Notes under the pieces: model-generated
Databases searched by the model: none
The model's input: the letters and a program-made list of their open reading frames with translations, nothing else
What the model was told of the DNA's origin: nothing
Program-made: the position numbers and the translations under genes
Origin: Phenylobacterium sp.
Lineage (GTDB): Bacteria; Pseudomonadota; Alphaproteobacteria; Caulobacterales; Caulobacteraceae
NCBI GenBank assembly: GCA_004799545.1
Contig: SSMU01000009.1
Span: 1 to 64,000 of the forward strand
DNA length: 64,000 nt
Direction: 5' to 3'
In this document: positions 9,070 through 18,076 of the stretch, in pieces
Layout of the letters: the number at the start of each line of letters is the position of its first letter
Position numbering within the stretch: position 1 is the stretch's first letter

Positions 9070-9420
9070 CTAGCGGCGGGCCGCCGACTTCGCTTCGCGC
9101 CGGGCGCGGGCGTCGGCCTTGGCGGCCGCCTTGCGGTCCTTGCGCTCGTTGCGCTTCAGATCGAGCTGGTGCTGCTCGTCGTTCTCCAGCGCCAGCCGCT
9201 GGGCTTCCGCCTCGGCTTCGGCGCGCAGGCGGGCCTCTTCCTTGTCGGCGACCCGCTTGGCGCGGACCTCTTCCAGTTCGCGCGCCTTGCGCTGCTCGCT
9301 GGTCTCGAAGGTCACCGGCCGGATGGTGGGCTTGGGCTTGAACTTCTCAAGCAGCGCCTTCTTGGCTTCGGCCTGATCGGTCAGGCGATCGGAAAAGCTT
9401 CCGAGTTTCATCGCACGCAT
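9070..9420 (-). CDS. DUF6481 family, highly charged helical protein
   Basis: A 116-residue, very charged protein dominated by one long predicted helix or coiled coil (EVRAKRVADKEEARLRAEAEAEAQRLAL) with a Lys/Arg-rich tail ending ARREAKSAARR. It matches the small alphaproteobacterial DUF6481 family. The N-terminus MKLGSFSDRLTDQAEAKKALLEKFK is the conserved part. ATG 9420 (MRAMKLG) or ATG 9411 are both possible; neither has a strong Shine-Dalgarno. It lies downstream of ndk on the same strand, about 100 bases away. The role is unknown; the basic tail could bind nucleic acid. Confidence 0.75.
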   Translation of the reverse strand: MRAMKLGSFSDRLTDQAEAKKALLEKFKPKPTIRPVTFETSEQRKARELEEVRAKRVADKEEARLRAEAEAEAQRLALENDEQHQLDLKRNERKDRKAAAKADARARREAKSAARR

Positions 9421-9521
9421 ATTCAAGTGGGTTGGGTTCCTTGTTTCGCGCCAGAACACCCCGGGCGCGGTTCGGGTTGCTCGGAAGCGTGAACTTCCGG
9501 GCTCTCAAGGGAGGGGTGGGC

Positions 9522-9941
9522 TTAGCCGACGATCTCGTCGTCGGTGAAGAACTGGGCGATCTCGAGCCGGGCGTTGTCCTGGCTGTCGGAGCCGTGGACC
9601 GAGTTCTCGCCGACGTTGTTCGCATAGAGCTTGCGGATGGTGCCGTCCGCCGCCTGGGCGGGGTTGGTGGCCCCCATCACTTCGCGGTACTTGGCCACGG
9701 CGCCCTCGCCTTCCAGCACCTGCACGACCACCGGGCCGGAGGTCATGAACTCCACCAGCTCGCCGTAGAACGGCCGCTCGGCGTGGACCTCGTAGAAGGT
9801 CTTGGCCTGGGCGTCGCTCATGCGGATGCGCTTCTGGGCGACGATGCGCAGGCCGGCGTCTTCGATCACCGTGTTGATCTTGCCCGTCAGGTTCCGCTTG
9901 GTGGCGTCGGGCTTGATGATCGAGAAGGTGCGTTCGGTCAT
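9522..9941 (-). CDS. ndk: nucleoside diphosphate kinase
   Basis: Transfers the gamma phosphate from ATP to nucleoside diphosphates through a phosphohistidine. The 139-residue length is typical of bacterial hexameric or tetrameric enzymes. The opening [17 protein letters not shown] is the family signature. The catalytic histidine lies in ENSVHGSDS, and the ATP-binding segments [23 protein letters not shown] and [14 protein letters not shown] are intact. It is divergent from the ABC-F gene across a ~247-base region in which I see no gene. Identification is secure. Confidence 0.97.
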   Translation of the reverse strand: MTERTFSIIKPDATKRNLTGKINTVIEDAGLRIVAQKRIRMSDAQAKTFYEVHAERPFYGELVEFMTSGPVVVQVLEGEGAVAKYREVMGATNPAQAADGTIRKLYANNVGENSVHGSDSQDNARLEIAQFFTDDEIVG

Positions 9942-10188
9942 GGGGCGGTCTGGACTTCCAAATTCAGGGAATCCCGGGCGCGAAGCGCCGCGAGGTGGCG
10001 GGCTCTATAGCGGCAAGGTCCGCCCTCGCCAAGCACCGCGGCGACACATATGGGAAGCCGCGACGTCTTCTGCTATGCACCGCGCCGGATCAGGTGGCGG
10101 CCCGGCTTCATTCATCCTGATCCTTCCGCCCATCCCGCAGTCCTGCGCGAGGCGCGCTGTCGCGCCCGCCCGATCCCCTACCCGTCCA

Positions 10189-12075
10189 ATGCTTCAGATC
10201 CACGACCTTGTTTTCGACGCCTGGGGCCGCCGGTTCCTGGACCACGCCACCGTCACCCTGCCGCGCGACGCCAAGGTCGGGCTGGTGGGCCGCAACGGCG
10301 TGGGCAAATCGACCCTGTTCAAGCTGATCCTCGGCCAGCTGACCCAGGGCGACGGCGACATCGGCCTGCCCAAGGACGCCCGCATCGGCTCGGTGGATCA
10401 GGAGCATCCGGCGACGCCCGTGCCGCTGCTGGAGACCGTGCTCGCCGCCGACGTCGAGCGCGACGCCCTGCTGACCGCCCTGGAGACCGCCGAGCCCGAG
10501 CGCCTGGGGGAGATCTACGACCGGCTGCTGGCCATCGACGCCGACCGCGCCCCGTCGCGCGCCGCCGAGATCCTGGCCGGCCTCGGCTTCACCCACGCCG
10601 ACCTGACGCGGCCGATGGCCGAGTTCTCCGGCGGCTGGCGGATGCGGGTGGCGCTGGCCGCCTCGCTGTTCGCCGAGCCCGACCTCCTGCTGCTCGACGA
10701 GCCCACCAACTACCTGGACCTGGAAGGCGCCCTGTGGCTGGAGGCGCGCCTGCGGAAGTATCCGCACACCGCCATCATCATCAGCCACGACCGCGAGCTC
10801 TTGAACAACTCGGTCGACCACATCCTGCACATGAAGGACGGCAAGCTCACCCTCTTCGCCGGCGGCTACGATTCCTTCGAGCTGCAGCTCTCCGAGAAGC
10901 TGCGCCTGCAGGAGGCCGCCCGCGTCAAGGTCGAGGCCAAGCGCGCCCACATGCAGTCCTTCGTCGACCGCTTCCGCGCCACGGCCTCGAAGGCCCGCCA
11001 GGCCCAGTCGCGGCTGAAGGCCATCGCCAAGCTGCCGCCGATCTCCGCGGTGATCGAGGAGCACGTCGCCCCCTTCACCCTGCCCTCGCCGGACCGTCCG
11101 CTGGCCCCGCCGCTGCTGCGCCTGGAAGGCGCCACCGTCGGCTACGGCGGCCCGCCGATCCTGCGCAAGATGGACCTGCGCCTCGACGTCGACGACCGCA
11201 TCGGCCTCTTGGGCGTCAACGGGGCCGGCAAATCGACCTTCGCCAAGCTGGTCGCCGGCGCCCTGAAGCTGGAGGCCGGCCACATGCACCGGTCGGCCAA
11301 GATGCGGGTGGGCTGGTTCCACCAGCACCAGATCGAGGCGCTCGATCCCTCCGACACCCCGCTGGAGATCATCCGCCGCGCCCTGCCGGAGTCCTCGGAA
11401 TCGCAGCGCCGCTCGAAGCTGGCGCAGTTCGGCCTCGGCTTCGCCAAGCAGTCCACCACCGTCGCCAACCTGTCCGGCGGCGAGCGCGCCCGCCTGCTGC
11501 TGAACCTGGTGGCCATGGAGGCCCCGCACCTCTTGATCCTCGACGAGCCAACCAACCACCTGGACATCGACAGCCGCCGGGCCCTGCTCGAGGCGCTGAA
11601 CGACTACGAGGGCGCGGTCATCCTGATAACCCACGACCGTTCGCTGATGGAGCTGGTCGCCGACCGGCTGTGGCTCGCCGCCGACGCGACCATCACCCCG
11701 TTCGACGGCGACATGGAGGACTATGCCCGCTTCGTGCTGGACCGGGCCCGCGCCGCCGGCCGCGCGCCGACCCAGGTCAGGGCCGAGCCGGAGCCCGAGC
11801 CGCCGCCCCCGCCGCCAACGCCCGCCGGCCGCAAGCCGCCGAGCGGCAACGCCCGGCGCCGGGTCGAGGCCGCCGAGGCCGCCCTGGCCCGCGCCGCCGA
11901 GGCGCTGGAGGCGATCGACGCGGTGCTCACCGATCCCAGGACCTTCGCCGGCGACCCGGCCCGCGCCGCCGAGTTCGGCCACAAGCGCGGCGAGGCCCAC
12001 GCCGCCCTGGAGGCCGCCGAGCGCGAATGGCTGGCCGCCCAGGAAGCCTACGAGACGGTCAAGCCCGCGAGCTGA
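10189..12075 (+). CDS. ABC-F family ATP-binding cassette protein (Uup-like)
   Basis: A 628-residue soluble protein with two ABC ATPase domains and no membrane segments. Domain 1 has Walker A GRNGVGKST near residue 40, signature FSGGWRMR and Walker B LLLLDEPTNYLD. After a linker with the ABC-F arm, domain 2 has GVNGAGKST, LSGGERARL and LLILDEPTNHLD. The C-terminal ~90 residues are a proline-rich linker and a charged helical hairpin, as in Uup. ABC-F proteins act on the ribosome or on branched DNA intermediates; which applies is not shown. ATG 10189 (MLQIHDLVF) is the domain start; the longer track ORF is rejected. The 3' end overlaps the convergent K+ channel gene by 28 bases. Confidence 0.93.
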   Translation: MLQIHDLVFDAWGRRFLDHATVTLPRDAKVGLVGRNGVGKSTLFKLILGQLTQGDGDIGLPKDARIGSVDQEHPATPVPLLETVLAADVERDALLTALETAEPERLGEIYDRLLAIDADRAPSRAAEILAGLGFTHADLTRPMAEFSGGWRMRVALAASLFAEPDLLLLDEPTNYLDLEGALWLEARLRKYPHTAIIISHDRELLNNSVDHILHMKDGKLTLFAGGYDSFELQLSEKLRLQEAARVKVEAKRAHMQSFVDRFRATASKARQAQSRLKAIAKLPPISAVIEEHVAPFTLPSPDRPLAPPLLRLEGATVGYGGPPILRKMDLRLDVDDRIGLLGVNGAGKSTFAKLVAGALKLEAGHMHRSAKMRVGWFHQHQIEALDPSDTPLEIIRRALPESSESQRRSKLAQFGLGFAKQSTTVANLSGGERARLLLNLVAMEAPHLLILDEPTNHLDIDSRRALLEALNDYEGAVILITHDRSLMELVADRLWLAADATITPFDGDMEDYARFVLDRARAAGRAPTQVRAEPEPEPPPPPPTPAGRKPPSGNARRRVEAAEAALARAAEALEAIDAVLTDPRTFAGDPARAAEFGHKRGEAHAALEAAEREWLAAQEAYETVKPAS

Positions 12076-12950
12076 TCCGCCTCCGCGGCCACCGGCTCGG
12101 TCTCATGCATGCGGGTGAGGTCGAGCTGCACCGCGCCGTCCGGGAGGTCGGTCAGGATGTGCGCGAACCTGCGCCCGACCTCGATATCCTCCGGCAGGTA
12201 GCTGTGCCGGTCATTGATCTGCGAGGAGATCGCCTCGTCGAATCCGCTGATCGATACCATCAGGCGCGGCGTTTCCGCCGCCATCCGCTCCTTGGTCAGG
12301 TGGAACAGCGGGCTCGCTTCATCGATCGGATGGATCAGGGTCCAGGACAGCGACAGCACCGGGTTCTCGTTGCGCACCAGCTTCAGGTCGTAGAACCGCC
12401 TGAGGTTGCCGCCGCCCTGCAGCTCGATGGTCTTCAGGTAGCTGATCCGGCCGCGCACCTCGCTGATCGCGTGGATCCGCCGGCTTGCCACGCGCACCAT
12501 CAACGCCCGGCCGCCCTCGTAGGGCGCGATCACCGCCGTGCGGCTGAAGATCAGCCGCGGCTGCGGCCGGGCGAACCGGGCGAAGAATCCGCCAGTGACG
12601 AAGGCGGTGAGGAACAGGCCGACCAGGATCTCGATCGTCGAGACCACGTGGCCGTAGCCGTTGGCCGGCGTCATCTCCCCGTAGCCCACCGTCGCCAGGG
12701 TCTCGACGCTGAAGAAGAAGGCGTCGGCGTAGCTGTGCGGATGGGCGTTGGCCAGCGACCCAGGCGCTAGCCAATAGAGGACCGCGAAGATCACGTTGAC
12801 GCCCAGGATCAGCGCCACCACGGAGAGCAGGAAGGCCCGCCAGCTCATCGCCAGGATCAGGTAGTAGGGATCGTCCAGGCTGAACCGCGACGTGCCAAGC
12901 TTGACCGTCGAGAAGCCGTTCTGGTCGAGGCGGGCGGAGCGCTGTCGCAT
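12048..12950 (-). CDS. inward-rectifier-type K+ channel (KirBac family)
   Basis: A 300-residue bacterial inward rectifier potassium channel. A slide-helix region (DPYYLILAMSWRAF) precedes TM1 (~38-62), then the pore helix and selectivity filter TVGYGEM at residues 87-93, and TM2 (~101-122, ending GGFFARFARP). The C-terminal cytoplasmic immunoglobulin-like domain of ~175 residues includes FSRTAVIAPYEGGRALMVRVASRR and WTLIHPIDEASPL, both hallmark Kir segments. ATG 12950 starts the protein. The stop codon lies inside the 3' end of the convergent ABC-F gene. It conducts K+ across the inner membrane; the gating ligand is unknown. Confidence 0.95.
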   Translation of the reverse strand: MRQRSARLDQNGFSTVKLGTSRFSLDDPYYLILAMSWRAFLLSVVALILGVNVIFAVLYWLAPGSLANAHPHSYADAFFFSVETLATVGYGEMTPANGYGHVVSTIEILVGLFLTAFVTGGFFARFARPQPRLIFSRTAVIAPYEGGRALMVRVASRRIHAISEVRGRISYLKTIELQGGGNLRRFYDLKLVRNENPVLSLSWTLIHPIDEASPLFHLTKERMAAETPRLMVSISGFDEAISSQINDRHSYLPEDIEVGRRFAHILTDLPDGAVQLDLTRMHETEPVAAEADQLAGLTVS

Positions 12951-13097
12951 GGCTGAGCCATAGCATGCGGCCCCGCAGGCGATGCAACGCCTGGCCGTTC
13001 GGCGGGGGTCGCGCGTTCAGGCTTGAGCGTGCGGGCCGGAACCGCGGGCGACGTGCGGGCATTGCCGCCCGCGTCGGACACTTAGGGGACCCCTTGC

Positions 13098-14117
13098 ATG
13101 GCGCGGCTCATTCGCAGGCTGCTGTTCGACGCCGCGCCGATCGCCGTGCTGGCCGGCGTCGGCGTCCTGGCCCTGCGCCGGCAATCCCCCGACGCGCCGA
13201 GCCCGGGCGCCCGGGTGCGCTCGCCGCTGCGTATCTCGGCCCGGGCCTGGAAGGAGATTCTGCTCCGCGCCCAGAAGGAGTTCATGGACGACCAGATCCC
13301 GCTGATCGCGGCGGGGGTGAGCTTCTACAACCTGCTGGCCCTGTTCCCCGCGCTCGTGGCCTTCGTGGCCCTCTACGGCCTGTTCTCCGACGTGCAGCAC
13401 GTGCAGCACCACCTGCAGGTGCTCAGCATCTTCCTGCCGGGCGCGTCGCTGACCTTCCTCGGCGACCAAATGATCCGCATGGCGGAAGCCCAGAAAGGCG
13501 GCCTGTCGCTCACCCTGGTCATCGGCCTGCTGACCTCGATCTGGAGCGCCAACGGGGCGGTCAAGGCCCTGATGACCGGCCTCAACATCGCCTACGAACA
13601 GCACGAGACGCGAAATTTCCTCCACAAGACTCTGCTTTCATTGGTCTTCACCCTCGGCCTCATGGCGTTCAGCCTGACCGCCCTTGGCGTGCTGGGCGCG
13701 GGCCCCGCCGCCGAGGCCTTCGTCGGCCACCACGCCGCGGTCATGCTCAACCTGGTCAGCTGGCCGATCCTGGTGGCGGCGCTTGGCCTGTTCATCGCCC
13801 TGCTCTACCGCTATGGCCCCAGCCACCGGCCCGTGCCCTTCCAATGGGTCAGCTGGGGCAGCCTCGCGGCCCTGGCCGCCTGGATGGCGCTCTCGGCGGC
13901 GCTGTCGCTCTACGTCGGCAACTTCGCCCACTACGACAAGACCTACGGCTCGCTGGGCGCGGTGATCGGCTTCATGATGTGGAACTGGCTGTCCAACATC
14001 GTCATCCTGGCCGGCGCCGAGCTCAACGCCGAGGTCGAGCAGCAGGCCGGCCTGGATACAAATGCGGGCGCGCCCGGCCCCAAGAAGAGCCTGCGGCGCG
14101 CCCTGAAGAAGGCCTAG
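13098..14117 (+). CDS. YihY/BrkB family inner-membrane protein
   Basis: A 339-residue polytopic membrane protein with the YihY/virulence factor BrkB (formerly RNase BN) pattern. The amphipathic segment WKEILLRAQKEFMDDQIPLIAAGVSFYNLLALFPALVAF leads into TM1, followed by five more predicted membrane helices. The core includes LTLVIGLLTSIWSANGAVKALMTGLNIAYE, and the end has YGSLGAVIGFMMWNWLSNIVILAGAELNAE. A ribosome-binding-like AGGGGACC precedes ATG 13098. The N-terminal ~45 residues hold an extra TM-like stretch. The cellular function of this family is not established. Confidence 0.9.
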   Translation: MARLIRRLLFDAAPIAVLAGVGVLALRRQSPDAPSPGARVRSPLRISARAWKEILLRAQKEFMDDQIPLIAAGVSFYNLLALFPALVAFVALYGLFSDVQHVQHHLQVLSIFLPGASLTFLGDQMIRMAEAQKGGLSLTLVIGLLTSIWSANGAVKALMTGLNIAYEQHETRNFLHKTLLSLVFTLGLMAFSLTALGVLGAGPAAEAFVGHHAAVMLNLVSWPILVAALGLFIALLYRYGPSHRPVPFQWVSWGSLAALAAWMALSAALSLYVGNFAHYDKTYGSLGAVIGFMMWNWLSNIVILAGAELNAEVEQQAGLDTNAGAPGPKKSLRRALKKA

Positions 14118-14139
14118 GCCCCCCAGATCGTCTTGGGGC

Positions 14140-14412
14140 TCAGGTGATGTGCTTGGGGCTGATCGGGTCGGAGCCCGGGAAGGTCTCCTCGATCGCCTCG
14201 TCCAGCAGGGCCTCCTGGCGGTCTTCCGCACGGGCTTCCTTCTCGGCCAGCTGGTCGTGCTTCTCGCCTTCCGCCAGGGGTTCGGCCGGGCGCGAATGCG
14301 GCACGTCGATGTGGCGATCCTCGTGCTTCACGGAGCCCTCAACGGCCATGTCGGCGTTGGCGCCGCTGGAGCCGTGGGTGAAGTGCTTATCCTCGGGTTG
14401 CTTCTTGCGCAT
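14140..14412 (-). CDS. small acidic hydrophilic protein of unknown function
   Basis: A 90-residue, strongly hydrophilic, probably disordered protein. The C-terminal motif LLDEAIEETFPGSDPISPKHIT is a recurrent signature of small alphaproteobacterial proteins with a DE(A/G)IEE(T/S)FP(A/G)SDP core. The rest is rich in Glu, Lys, His and Asp. No membrane segment or signal peptide is visible. It lies on the minus strand downstream of the PHA-system gene (14453) with a 40-base gap and convergent with the YihY gene, so it may be cotranscribed with the former. The function is unknown. Confidence 0.75.
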   Translation of the reverse strand: MRKKQPEDKHFTHGSSGANADMAVEGSVKHEDRHIDVPHSRPAEPLAEGEKHDQLAEKEARAEDRQEALLDEAIEETFPGSDPISPKHIT

Positions 14413-14452
14413 GCGGTCGTCTCCTCGGGGTCGATCGGATGGATGGGGATGG

Positions 14453-14761
14453 CTATTTCTTCTCGAGCAGCAGCTGGCCTTCCTGCTGCAGGCGGCCCTT
14501 GAGCTTGCCGGCCATCATCGCCAGCAGGTTGGGCAACAGGATGTGCAGGGTCACCACCCGGTCGGCCACGTCGACGCCGCCGGTGACCGCCTGGCCCATG
14601 GCGGAGAAGGCGAACGACAGCCGGTCGCCGTTCCAGCTCTTCGACACGGCGCCCAGGCCGCCGAGATGGCGCGACAGGTCGCCGAACCCCGCCTCGACGC
14701 GGCGGCGGGCCTCGGCGGCGCCGAGATCGTGCGCGATGGTGACGGTGACAGGCCGGCTCAT
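14453..14761 (-). CDS. polyhydroxyalkanoic acid system family protein
   Basis: A 102-residue protein matching the PHA-granule-region family (PHA_gran_rgn): MSRPVTVTIAHDLGAAEARRRVEAGF at the start, the central SWNGDRLSFAFSAMGQAVTGGVDVADRVVTLHILLP, and the tail MAGKLKGRLQQEGQLLLEKK. Members are associated with polyhydroxyalkanoate granules or PHA operons in some proteobacteria, but their biochemical role is unclear. The PHA synthase of this genome fragment is ~29 kb away (43223), so this is not a local PHA operon. It is divergent from the VanZ-like gene at 14828. Confidence 0.8.
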   Translation of the reverse strand: MSRPVTVTIAHDLGAAEARRRVEAGFGDLSRHLGGLGAVSKSWNGDRLSFAFSAMGQAVTGGVDVADRVVTLHILLPNLLAMMAGKLKGRLQQEGQLLLEKK

Positions 14762-14827
14762 ACCTCTCTAACGGCCGGGAGTTCGGAAGGGGTTCCGCAT
14801 CCGAGCGAAGCTGCCTAGCTTTCCGCC

Positions 14828-15274
14828 ATGAGCGACGCTGGCCCGCAGGCGGAGGACCGCACCTTCTTCGGCGACGGCCGCTATCCCGACACCGGCCTGC
14901 TGGCGATCCTCGCCCGGCTGGCCTTCCTGGGCACGCTGCTGGCCGTGGTCGTCGCGGTGTTCCTGCCGCGCAGCCTGGTGCCGGAGTTCCTGCATTCCCA
15001 CTACCTGGAGCACTTCGCGGCCTTCTACGTGGCGACCCTTTTCGGCATGGCGGCCATGCCGCGCACCCAGCTGCGCCGCATCGGCCTGGGCTACCTGCTG
15101 TTCGCCGCCATCCTGGAGTCGACCCACCTGCTGGCCGGGGCCGAGTTCCGGCCGCTGCTCGACAAGTGGGTGGCCGACGCGGGGGGGCTCACCGCGGCCG
15201 TGGCCCCGGTGGTGGTGGAGCGCTTCCGCCGCCGCTTCCCGCGCAAGCCGAAGCGCCAGAAGCCGGCCGCCTAG
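14828..15274 (+). CDS. VanZ-like small membrane protein
   Basis: A 148-residue protein with three or four hydrophobic segments (about residues 23-45, 60-78, 86-103 and weaker 117-130) and a strongly basic C-terminus (RFRRRFPRKPKRQKPAA). The HYLEHFAAFYVATLFGMA segment and later GLGYLLFAAILESTHLL resemble VanZ-like membrane proteins, where a conserved helix carries EH and a later one an acidic residue. The assignment is by pattern only. It is convergent with the BON-domain gene five bases downstream. The function is unknown. Confidence 0.65.
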   Translation: MSDAGPQAEDRTFFGDGRYPDTGLLAILARLAFLGTLLAVVVAVFLPRSLVPEFLHSHYLEHFAAFYVATLFGMAAMPRTQLRRIGLGYLLFAAILESTHLLAGAEFRPLLDKWVADAGGLTAAVAPVVVERFRRRFPRKPKRQKPAA

Positions 15275-15279
15275 AGGTT

Positions 15280-15816
15280 CTAGAGGAACGTCCAGCGGCC
15301 GCGGTCGCGGACCCGCAGGTTGTTCTGCACATGGCGCACGCCGCGGACATCCGAGACGTCCTCGATGCGGCGCTTGTCCTCCTTGTTGCGGACGGTGCCG
15401 TTCAAGGTCACCTCGCCATCGTCCACCCGCACCTCGACGTCGTGCAGGTCGAGGCCGCGCTGCGCCTTCAACCGCTCGGCGATCACCGTCCAGAGCACCC
15501 GGTCGGAGGGTCCCTCGCGGCGGCGCGCGCCGCCGAACCAGGAGCGCGGCTCGCGCTCGGTCTCGGCGGGACGGACGTTCGGGTCCTCCTCCGAGAACCG
15601 CCGATAGGGGCCGGTGTCGGGATCGTAGCCGTAGTCGCGGGAATAGTCGGCCTGGCCGAAGTCGTCGCGCCGCTCGACGCGGTCGGCGCGATAGCCGCTG
15701 CGGGCGGCCGGGTCGTAGCCGTAGTCGCTGGAGTAGTCGGCCTGGCCGAAGTCTTCCCGGTCGGGCCCATCGCCGCGAGGTCCGTCGTCGCGACCGCGCG
15801 AGTCAAAACGGGGCAT
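15280..15816 (-). CDS. BON domain-containing protein with tandem low-complexity repeat
   Basis: A 178-residue protein. The N-terminal ~100 residues are Asp/Arg/Tyr-rich and contain the segment DFGQADYS-DYGYDP twice, so a short unit has been duplicated. The C-terminal ~75 residues form a BON domain (VIAERLKAQRGLDLHDVEVRVDDGEVTLNGTVRNKEDKRRIEDVS), a fold often tied to envelope or phospholipid interaction and osmotic stress. There is no signal peptide. ATG 15816 has an AGGAGA ribosome-binding site seven bases upstream, so the track start at 15855 is less likely. Stress-related function is inference from family. Confidence 0.85.
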   Translation of the reverse strand: MPRFDSRGRDDGPRGDGPDREDFGQADYSSDYGYDPAARSGYRADRVERRDDFGQADYSRDYGYDPDTGPYRRFSEEDPNVRPAETEREPRSWFGGARRREGPSDRVLWTVIAERLKAQRGLDLHDVEVRVDDGEVTLNGTVRNKEDKRRIEDVSDVRGVRHVQNNLRVRDRGRWTFL

Positions 15817-15918
15817 GACACATCTCCTTGCGCCGTGGGGTGCTCTAGTTGACAACCTGCGCCCTCACGATCGGTTCCACGCCGCGCGACCGGGAACCGC
15901 CGCCCCGCCCGCCGCTTA

Positions 15919-17019
15919 GTGATCACCGCGACTCGACCGAGACTTGAGGCCGACGTGCTGAAACCCGCTTCCCCGACCGGCGCCTCGACCCCCGAGGCCA
16001 AGCCGCCCCAAGGCCTCGGGCCCCAGGGCCTCGGGCCAAACCCCGTCGAGGACGAGCTGGCCAAGGGCTTGCCGGCGGTGGAGGCCCATCCCCTGGCCCG
16101 CGTCACCAAGCTCGCCCTGCGCATCGTGCCGCTGGTCCTGCTGGTGGTCGCCTTCTTCGTGCTGCGCCACGAGTTCCGCGGCCTGAGCTGGACCGCCGTC
16201 GCCAAGGCCATGGACGGCTGGGGCCATCCGGCCATCGCCGCGGCCATCGGCCTGTCGGTCTTCAGCTTCCTGCTGATGGGGATCATCGAGCAGCTCGGCC
16301 TGCGCTGGGTGGGCGCGCGGCTGCCCTGGCGCGTCGCCATCGCCGGCTCCTTCCTGGCCAGCGCCATCGGCCACGCCATCGGCGCGAACCTGCTGGTCGC
16401 CGGGGCCATCCGGGCCCGCCTCTACGACCGCTACAACGTGGGCCTCACCCAGGTCGCGGCCACCACCCTGTTCGGCGGCATGTCCTTCGCCGTGGGCCTG
16501 GGCGCCCTGGGCGGCGGCGGTCTGATCCTGGCCACCACGGCCGAGCTGTCGGCCACCGCCATTCCGCTCTGGCTCGCCCGCACCGCCGGCGCCCTGATGC
16601 TGGCCGGCGCCCTGGGCTGGATCGCCATCTGCTTTATCCGCCACGAGAAGCCGATCAGCGCCTTTGGGCGCAGCGTCCGCCTGCCCTCGACCCGCGACGC
16701 GGTGATCCAGCTGGTCATCGGCGTGATCGACAACGGCGTCGCCGCGGCCATCGTCTGGGTGCTGCTGCCGCACGGGACCACCAGCTACGCGAGCTTCGTG
16801 GGGGCCTACGCCGTGGCCTGCGTGGCCGGCCTGATCTCCTCGGTGCCGGGCGGCGCGGGCGTGTTCGAGAGCGCCATCACCACCCTCCTGCCCTCGGCCA
16901 ACGCCGCGGCCCTGGCCGCCGCCTTCCTGGGCTACCGCCTGGTCTTCTACCTGGCGCCCCTGGTCATCGCCGCCGTGGCCCTGGCCGCCGACACGGTGTT
17001 CCGCTCGCACAGGCGCTGA
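15919..17019 (+). CDS. lysylphosphatidylglycerol synthase/UPF0104-type integral membrane protein
   Basis: A ~366-residue inner-membrane protein with about eight predicted helices, matching the flippase-like transmembrane domain of MprF (UPF0104) without the aminoacyl-transferase domain. A cytoplasmic N-terminal tail contains the duplicated PQGLG segment. The membrane domain includes IGHAIGANLLVAGAIRARLYDRYNVGLTQ and a later SSVPGGAGVFESAI, both typical. The track start is GTG 15919; GTG 15955 is an alternative. Stand-alone members of this family are suspected lipid transporters; the substrate is unknown. It is convergent with the oxidoreductase gene at 17029. Confidence 0.82.
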   Translation: MITATRPRLEADVLKPASPTGASTPEAKPPQGLGPQGLGPNPVEDELAKGLPAVEAHPLARVTKLALRIVPLVLLVVAFFVLRHEFRGLSWTAVAKAMDGWGHPAIAAAIGLSVFSFLLMGIIEQLGLRWVGARLPWRVAIAGSFLASAIGHAIGANLLVAGAIRARLYDRYNVGLTQVAATTLFGGMSFAVGLGALGGGGLILATTAELSATAIPLWLARTAGALMLAGALGWIAICFIRHEKPISAFGRSVRLPSTRDAVIQLVIGVIDNGVAAAIVWVLLPHGTTSYASFVGAYAVACVAGLISSVPGGAGVFESAITTLLPSANAAALAAAFLGYRLVFYLAPLVIAAVALAADTVFRSHRR

Positions 17020-17028
17020 GCGCGCCCG

Positions 17029-18027
17029 CTAGACCTTCACCATCCGCTTGCCGCGGTTCTCGCCGTTCAGCAGGCCGATCAGCGCCGCGGGCGTGTTCTC
17101 CAGCCCTTCCAGGATGTCCTCCTGCACCTTGAGCTTGCCCTCGGCGACCCAGGTCTGCAGGTCCTTCAGCGCCTGCTCGCGCTTGTCGTCGAAATCCATC
17201 ACCACGAAGCCCTTGAGCGTCAGCCGCTTGGTGACGATCAGGCCGGGCACGCCGCGCGGCCCGTGCGCCGGCGCCGCCCCGTCATACTGCGAGACCGCCC
17301 CGCAGCAGGCGATCCGGCCGTGGAGGTTCATGGCGAACAGGCAGGCCTCCAGGATGTCGCCGCCGGTGTTGTCGAAATAGACGTCGACCCCGTCCGGGCA
17401 GGCGGCCTTCAGCTGGCCGCGCAGGTTCCCGGCCTTGTAGTCGATGGCCGCGTCGAACCCGAGCTCGTCCACCAGCCAGCGGCCCTTGGCCTCGCCGCCG
17501 GCCACGCCGACCACCCGGCACTCCTTGATCTTGGCGATCTGGCCGACCAGCGAGCCCACCGAGCCCGCCGCGGCCGAGACCACCACCGTCTCGCCGGCGT
17601 TCGGCCGGCCGCATTCCAGCAGGCCGAAATAGGCGGTCAGCCCCGCCACGCCATAGACGCTCAAGAGGTGGGTCACCGGCTCCAGGGCCGGCAGCTTGGC
17701 CAGCCGCTTGGCCGGGGCCACGGCATATTCCTGCCAGCCCACGTCGCCCCACACCAGGTCGCCCGGCTTCAGCGACGGATCGCGGGATTCCACCACCTCC
17801 GACAGCGACCCGCCGGCCATCACCTGGCCCGAGGTCAGGGCGGAGCGGTAGGTCGCGCCCTGCATCCAGGCGCGGTTGGCGGCGTCGAGGGAGATGTAGC
17901 GGGTGCGCACCAGCACCTCCCCGTCGCCGGGATGCGGCACCGCGGCCTCGACCAGCTTGAAATGCTCCGGCCCCAGCTTCCCCTGCGGGATCTGGTCCAG
18001 GACGATCTGCCGATTGGTTTCGGCCAT
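17029..18027 (-). CDS. NADP-dependent oxidoreductase, medium-chain (zinc-independent) family
   Basis: A 332-residue enzyme of the medium-chain dehydrogenase/reductase superfamily, leukotriene B4 12-hydroxydehydrogenase/CurA-like branch. The Rossmann motif is VVVSAAAGSVGSLVGQIAKI; substrate-domain segments include PGDGEVLVRTRYISLDAANRAWM and YFDNTGGDILEACL. Zinc ligands of alcohol dehydrogenases are absent, as expected. ATG 18027 is preceded by GGGGAGG at good spacing, so the 15-codon longer track start is rejected. It probably reduces alpha,beta-unsaturated carbonyl or quinone substrates. It lies 50 bases downstream of the DUF3089 gene. Confidence 0.92.
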   Translation of the reverse strand: MAETNRQIVLDQIPQGKLGPEHFKLVEAAVPHPGDGEVLVRTRYISLDAANRAWMQGATYRSALTSGQVMAGGSLSEVVESRDPSLKPGDLVWGDVGWQEYAVAPAKRLAKLPALEPVTHLLSVYGVAGLTAYFGLLECGRPNAGETVVVSAAAGSVGSLVGQIAKIKECRVVGVAGGEAKGRWLVDELGFDAAIDYKAGNLRGQLKAACPDGVDVYFDNTGGDILEACLFAMNLHGRIACCGAVSQYDGAAPAHGPRGVPGLIVTKRLTLKGFVVMDFDDKREQALKDLQTWVAEGKLKVQEDILEGLENTPAALIGLLNGENRGKRMVKV

Positions 18028-18076
18028 GGCGCGCCTCCCCGGCTTGCGGTGTGTTCGCCGAACCGAGCGCACGACC

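Noticed and set aside
10050-12770. 906-residue plus-strand ORF, and the 630-residue minus-strand ORF 10108-12000
   Set aside because: Both are shadows of the ABC-F gene in other frames; they are Arg/Ala/Gly/Pro-rich with no domain signatures, as expected in GC-rich DNA.
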